The position numbers and the translations under genes were made by a program. 7,708 bases of DNA from positions 1 through 7,708 of the forward strand of contig JAAUZS010000092.1 of the NCBI GenBank assembly GCA_014804495.1, read 5' to 3'. The stretch comes from Lachnospiraceae bacterium. Its GTDB lineage: Bacteria > Bacillota > Clostridia > Lachnospirales > Lachnospiraceae. This document shows positions 6,375 to 7,708 of the stretch, piece by piece. A model generated the notes under the pieces. The model was given only the letters and a program-made list of their open reading frames with translations. It had not been told where the DNA came from and did not search any database. Within the stretch, counting starts at the first letter, position 1. The number at the start of each line of letters is the position of its first letter.

Positions 6375-6602
6375 TTAATCCACCCAATACAATTCTATCT
6401 TTTCGTTGGCTTCATTCTCTTTCAAGGCGTACTGCTGAATAAGCTGCTCACATGCTGCTACTTTTGAAGCTCCAAGCATTTTAGCTCCTTTTATAAATTT
6501 TTCTATGCCAGCCGATAGTTCAGCTGCTATACCCTCTGCTCTTCCGGTTGCTATACCCGCTTCATATCCTTCCAGTCTCATATCTTCAAAAGCTTTACAC
6601 AT
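6375..6602 (-). CDS. Possible in-frame internal product of the Rpn gene (75 residues)
   Basis: Residue 258 of the Rpn protein is an ATG (6602) preceded by GGGAAGGAG, with nine bases between GGAG and the ATG. Initiation here would give the C-terminal helical region alone, without the nuclease core. In E. coli, Rpn genes are known to encode such short C-terminal products that block the full-length toxin. The site is seen in sequence; its use is inference. A second site at residue 299 (6479) has AAAGGAG five bases upstream and would give 34 residues. Confidence 0.3.
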   Translation of the reverse strand: MCKAFEDMRLEGYEAGIATGRAEGIAAELSAGIEKFIKGAKMLGASKVAACEQLIQQYALKENEANEKIELYWVD

Positions 6603-7373
6603 ATCGTATTTCTCCTTCCCTTCTTCTATTGTTTTAAATTTCTCCGGTATCCTTATATTCGCTACTGCTTCAATCATATCCTTTGTTTCGCTGTCTATGC
6701 TGCTGTATAATTCATGATTTTCTTCCATAACTTTTCTAAGCTTCTCCTTGTCATTTGAATATCTGACCGCCTCAAACACCTGCCTTAATCCGGTATGATA
6801 TTCATTAAAAGTATCGTGTTCCTGACAATCGTACAAATTCAGCTTGTAATTTGTCACATACTCTTTTAGTTCATCGTCAATATCCAGCATGTCATACAGG
6901 CATCTTGCTCCGTCCCACTTATGTTCATTCCCAAAATATACCACAAGCGTAATAATGGGCTTAAACTTCTCATCCTTCTTTATTCCGGACAGATATTCAT
7001 CTTTATCTTTTAAATCGCCTGCATCCGTATACAAACGTTTTTTCTGCTTCCACTGTTTGCGGTATCCATTGCTCTCCGAAAGCATATTTCGTAGTACCAT
7101 CTGGTAATCAACATAATTCTGATTCTCTACCACAAGTATGTGGAGTTTTCTACCATGCCAGACGCGCGCTTTATCCACAACTGTCTTAATGCTTCCCTGT
7201 CTCTGCTTACCGTTTCCTTTCATATTTCCGGTGCTTACAATCTGTGAATCTTCCGGTTCCAGCTCTTCCGGCTTTATAACCTGTTTTCCATTGAATAATG
7301 CTCCGTTTATCTGGTCTGCAAACCTTGCATTATCGTCCAGATAATCAAACTGATAATCGTCTTTTATCCCCAT
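6375..7373 (-). CDS. Rpn family recombination-promoting nuclease / putative transposase (PD-(D/E)XK)
   Basis: A 332-residue protein of the Rpn family (transposase_31-like), DNA endonucleases with a PD-(D/E)XK fold that promote RecA-independent recombination and, in E. coli, act in phage defence. The N-terminus (YLDDNARFADQINGALFNGK, 11-30) is the form common in Lachnospiraceae. The nuclease core has Asp67 in VVDKARVW and the ExQ variant of ExK in LVVENQNYVDYQMVLR (80-95; Glu83, Gln85). LVVYFGNEHKWDG (143-155) is another family strand. The C-terminus (about 245-332) is charged and helical, with GYEAGIATGRAEGIAAELSAG repeats typical of the family. Start: ATG with GGGAGG seven bases upstream, below a good promoter at 7474-7503. 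Internal ATG codons at residues 258 and 299 have their own Shine-Dalgarno sequences. It lies between direct repeats of a GNAT region, hinting at arrival or rearrangement by recombination. Length and catalytic residues look intact. Confidence 0.9.
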   Translation of the reverse strand: MGIKDDYQFDYLDDNARFADQINGALFNGKQVIKPEELEPEDSQIVSTGNMKGNGKQRQGSIKTVVDKARVWHGRKLHILVVENQNYVDYQMVLRNMLSESNGYRKQWKQKKRLYTDAGDLKDKDEYLSGIKKDEKFKPIITLVVYFGNEHKWDGARCLYDMLDIDDELKEYVTNYKLNLYDCQEHDTFNEYHTGLRQVFEAVRYSNDKEKLRKVMEENHELYSSIDSETKDMIEAVANIRIPEKFKTIEEGKEKYDMCKAFEDMRLEGYEAGIATGRAEGIAAELSAGIEKFIKGAKMLGASKVAACEQLIQQYALKENEANEKIELYWVD

Positions 7374-7551
7374 CAGTCTTCCTCCCTTATTTTATTTTTC
7401 ATATTAGGGATTCAGATTCTATGACGTGAAAAAAGATTTTCCAGAATTTAAGACTCCCAGATATGTTTTATTAATCATAACATAATTGATGTGATTTTGT
7501 AAAGTACAAAAAGTATTTAAGGCAGTCTTTACGAATTCTATAATTCAAATC
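7374..7551. other. Intergenic region between GNAT-A and the Rpn gene
   Basis: These 178 bases hold the remnant of the GNAT-B start (7528-7548), the Rpn promoter and the Rpn leader with its GGGAGG site. No terminator for GNAT-A was found, as expected if GNAT-A originally ran on into GNAT-B. Confidence 0.5.
7474..7503 (-). promoter_or_regulatory. Predicted promoter of the Rpn gene
   Basis: On the minus strand TTTACA (7503-7498) lies 18 bases before TATGAT (7479-7474), and TG one base upstream makes an extended -10 element. The start would be near 7467, giving a leader of about 95 bases to the Rpn ATG. It lies just inside the break where the GNAT repeat ends (7527), so it belongs to the inserted segment rather than to the acetyltransferase operon. 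Confidence 0.6.
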
Positions 7552-7708
7552 TCATTCGCCATTGCCTTTCCTAACCACCATATGACACCTGCTCCATTGT
7601 TCGCCTTTATACGGAAAAGCATTTTCCGATACGCTTTCCTCAACAAAACCTGCTTTCTCATAACAACGTTTTGCAGCGGCATTTTCATCAAATACATTTA
7701 ACCGAACT
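7527..7708. repeat. Direct repeat, right copy (GNAT-A end plus GNAT-B start remnant)
   Basis: Partner of 5276-5452. Here GNAT-A ends normally, followed by TTG AAT TAT AGA ATT CGT AAA (7548-7528), which matches the first 7 codons of GNAT-B. The match then stops abruptly and the sequence becomes the Rpn promoter region. The copies are offset by about 2.25 kb, the Rpn and nitrilase genes lying between. The true right end is outside the window. Confidence 0.88.
7552..7708 (-). CDS. GNAT family N-acetyltransferase (GNAT-A), C-terminal 51 residues, partial
   Basis: The frame enters from the right edge and ends at TGA (7554-7552). It reads VRLNVFDENAAAKRCYEK followed by AGFVEESVSENAFPY and ends RKGNGE. 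RLNVFDEN and the following CYEKAGF are the GNAT motif B region, with the Asn and Tyr that contact acetyl-CoA and act as general acid in many members. The frame is open and intact here, in contrast to its damaged copy at 5287-5481. The acetyl-CoA loop and substrate half lie outside the window, so the exact subfamily and start cannot be judged. It ends just before a remnant of a GNAT-B start, suggesting it once formed a tandem acetyltransferase pair with a GNAT-B gene. Confidence 0.83.
   Translation of the reverse strand, partial: VRLNVFDENAAAKRCYEKAGFVEESVSENAFPYKGEQWSRCHMVVRKGNGE

Noticed and set aside
5276..7708. Composite transposon or insertion sequence explanation for the direct repeats
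   Set aside because: The repeats are pieces of acetyltransferase genes, with no terminal inverted repeats or target-site duplication seen, and the Rpn protein is not a DDE or HUH transposase.

Overview
The window looks like chromosomal DNA of a low-GC anaerobic Firmicute, most likely a Clostridia/Lachnospiraceae-type gut organism. This is inferred from the moderate AT richness, strong AGGAGG-like ribosome binding sites, a GltB-type glutamate synthase, and an Rpn-family (PD-(D/E)XK) nuclease of the form common in Lachnospiraceae. No marker gene fixes the species. Every supported gene lies on the minus strand, so transcription runs from base 7708 toward base 1.

In transcription order: 7552-7708 is the C-terminus of a GNAT acetyltransferase (called GNAT-A here) that enters from outside. 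6375-7373 is an Rpn-family nuclease with its own promoter. 5520-6242 is a short nitrilase-superfamily (carbon-nitrogen) hydrolase. 5287-5481 is a truncated second copy of the GNAT-A C-terminus. 4794-5297 is a complete GNAT acetyltransferase (GNAT-B). 3531-4769 is a 12-helix MFS exporter, 2682-3515 an amidohydrolase_2-family TIM-barrel enzyme, and 1824-2615 a Cof-type HAD phosphatase. A 256-base regulatory region then leads into 1-1567, the first third of the glutamate synthase large subunit (gltB), which runs off the left edge.

The window has two parts. The gltB end is core nitrogen metabolism and reads as somewhat more GC-rich. The rest is an AT-richer accessory block. GNAT-B, the MFS exporter and the amidohydrolase are tightly packed (gaps of 24 and 15 bases) and look like one operon, with the HAD phosphatase 66 bases further on. 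Modification, export and hydrolysis of a small molecule is a reasonable guess, but no substrate can be named.

The most notable structures are four. (1) A 16-base palindrome exactly fills the spacer of the predicted gltB promoter. (2) An intrinsic terminator follows within a few bases of the predicted gltB transcription start, suggesting attenuation. (3) A direct repeat of about 180 bases (roughly 89% identical by hand alignment) brackets the Rpn-nitrilase segment and spans the junction between GNAT-A and GNAT-B. (4) The Rpn gene contains internal ATG codons with good Shine-Dalgarno sequences, reminiscent of the intragenic small Rpn antitoxins described in E. coli. No tRNA, rRNA, CRISPR array or insertion-sequence transposase was seen.
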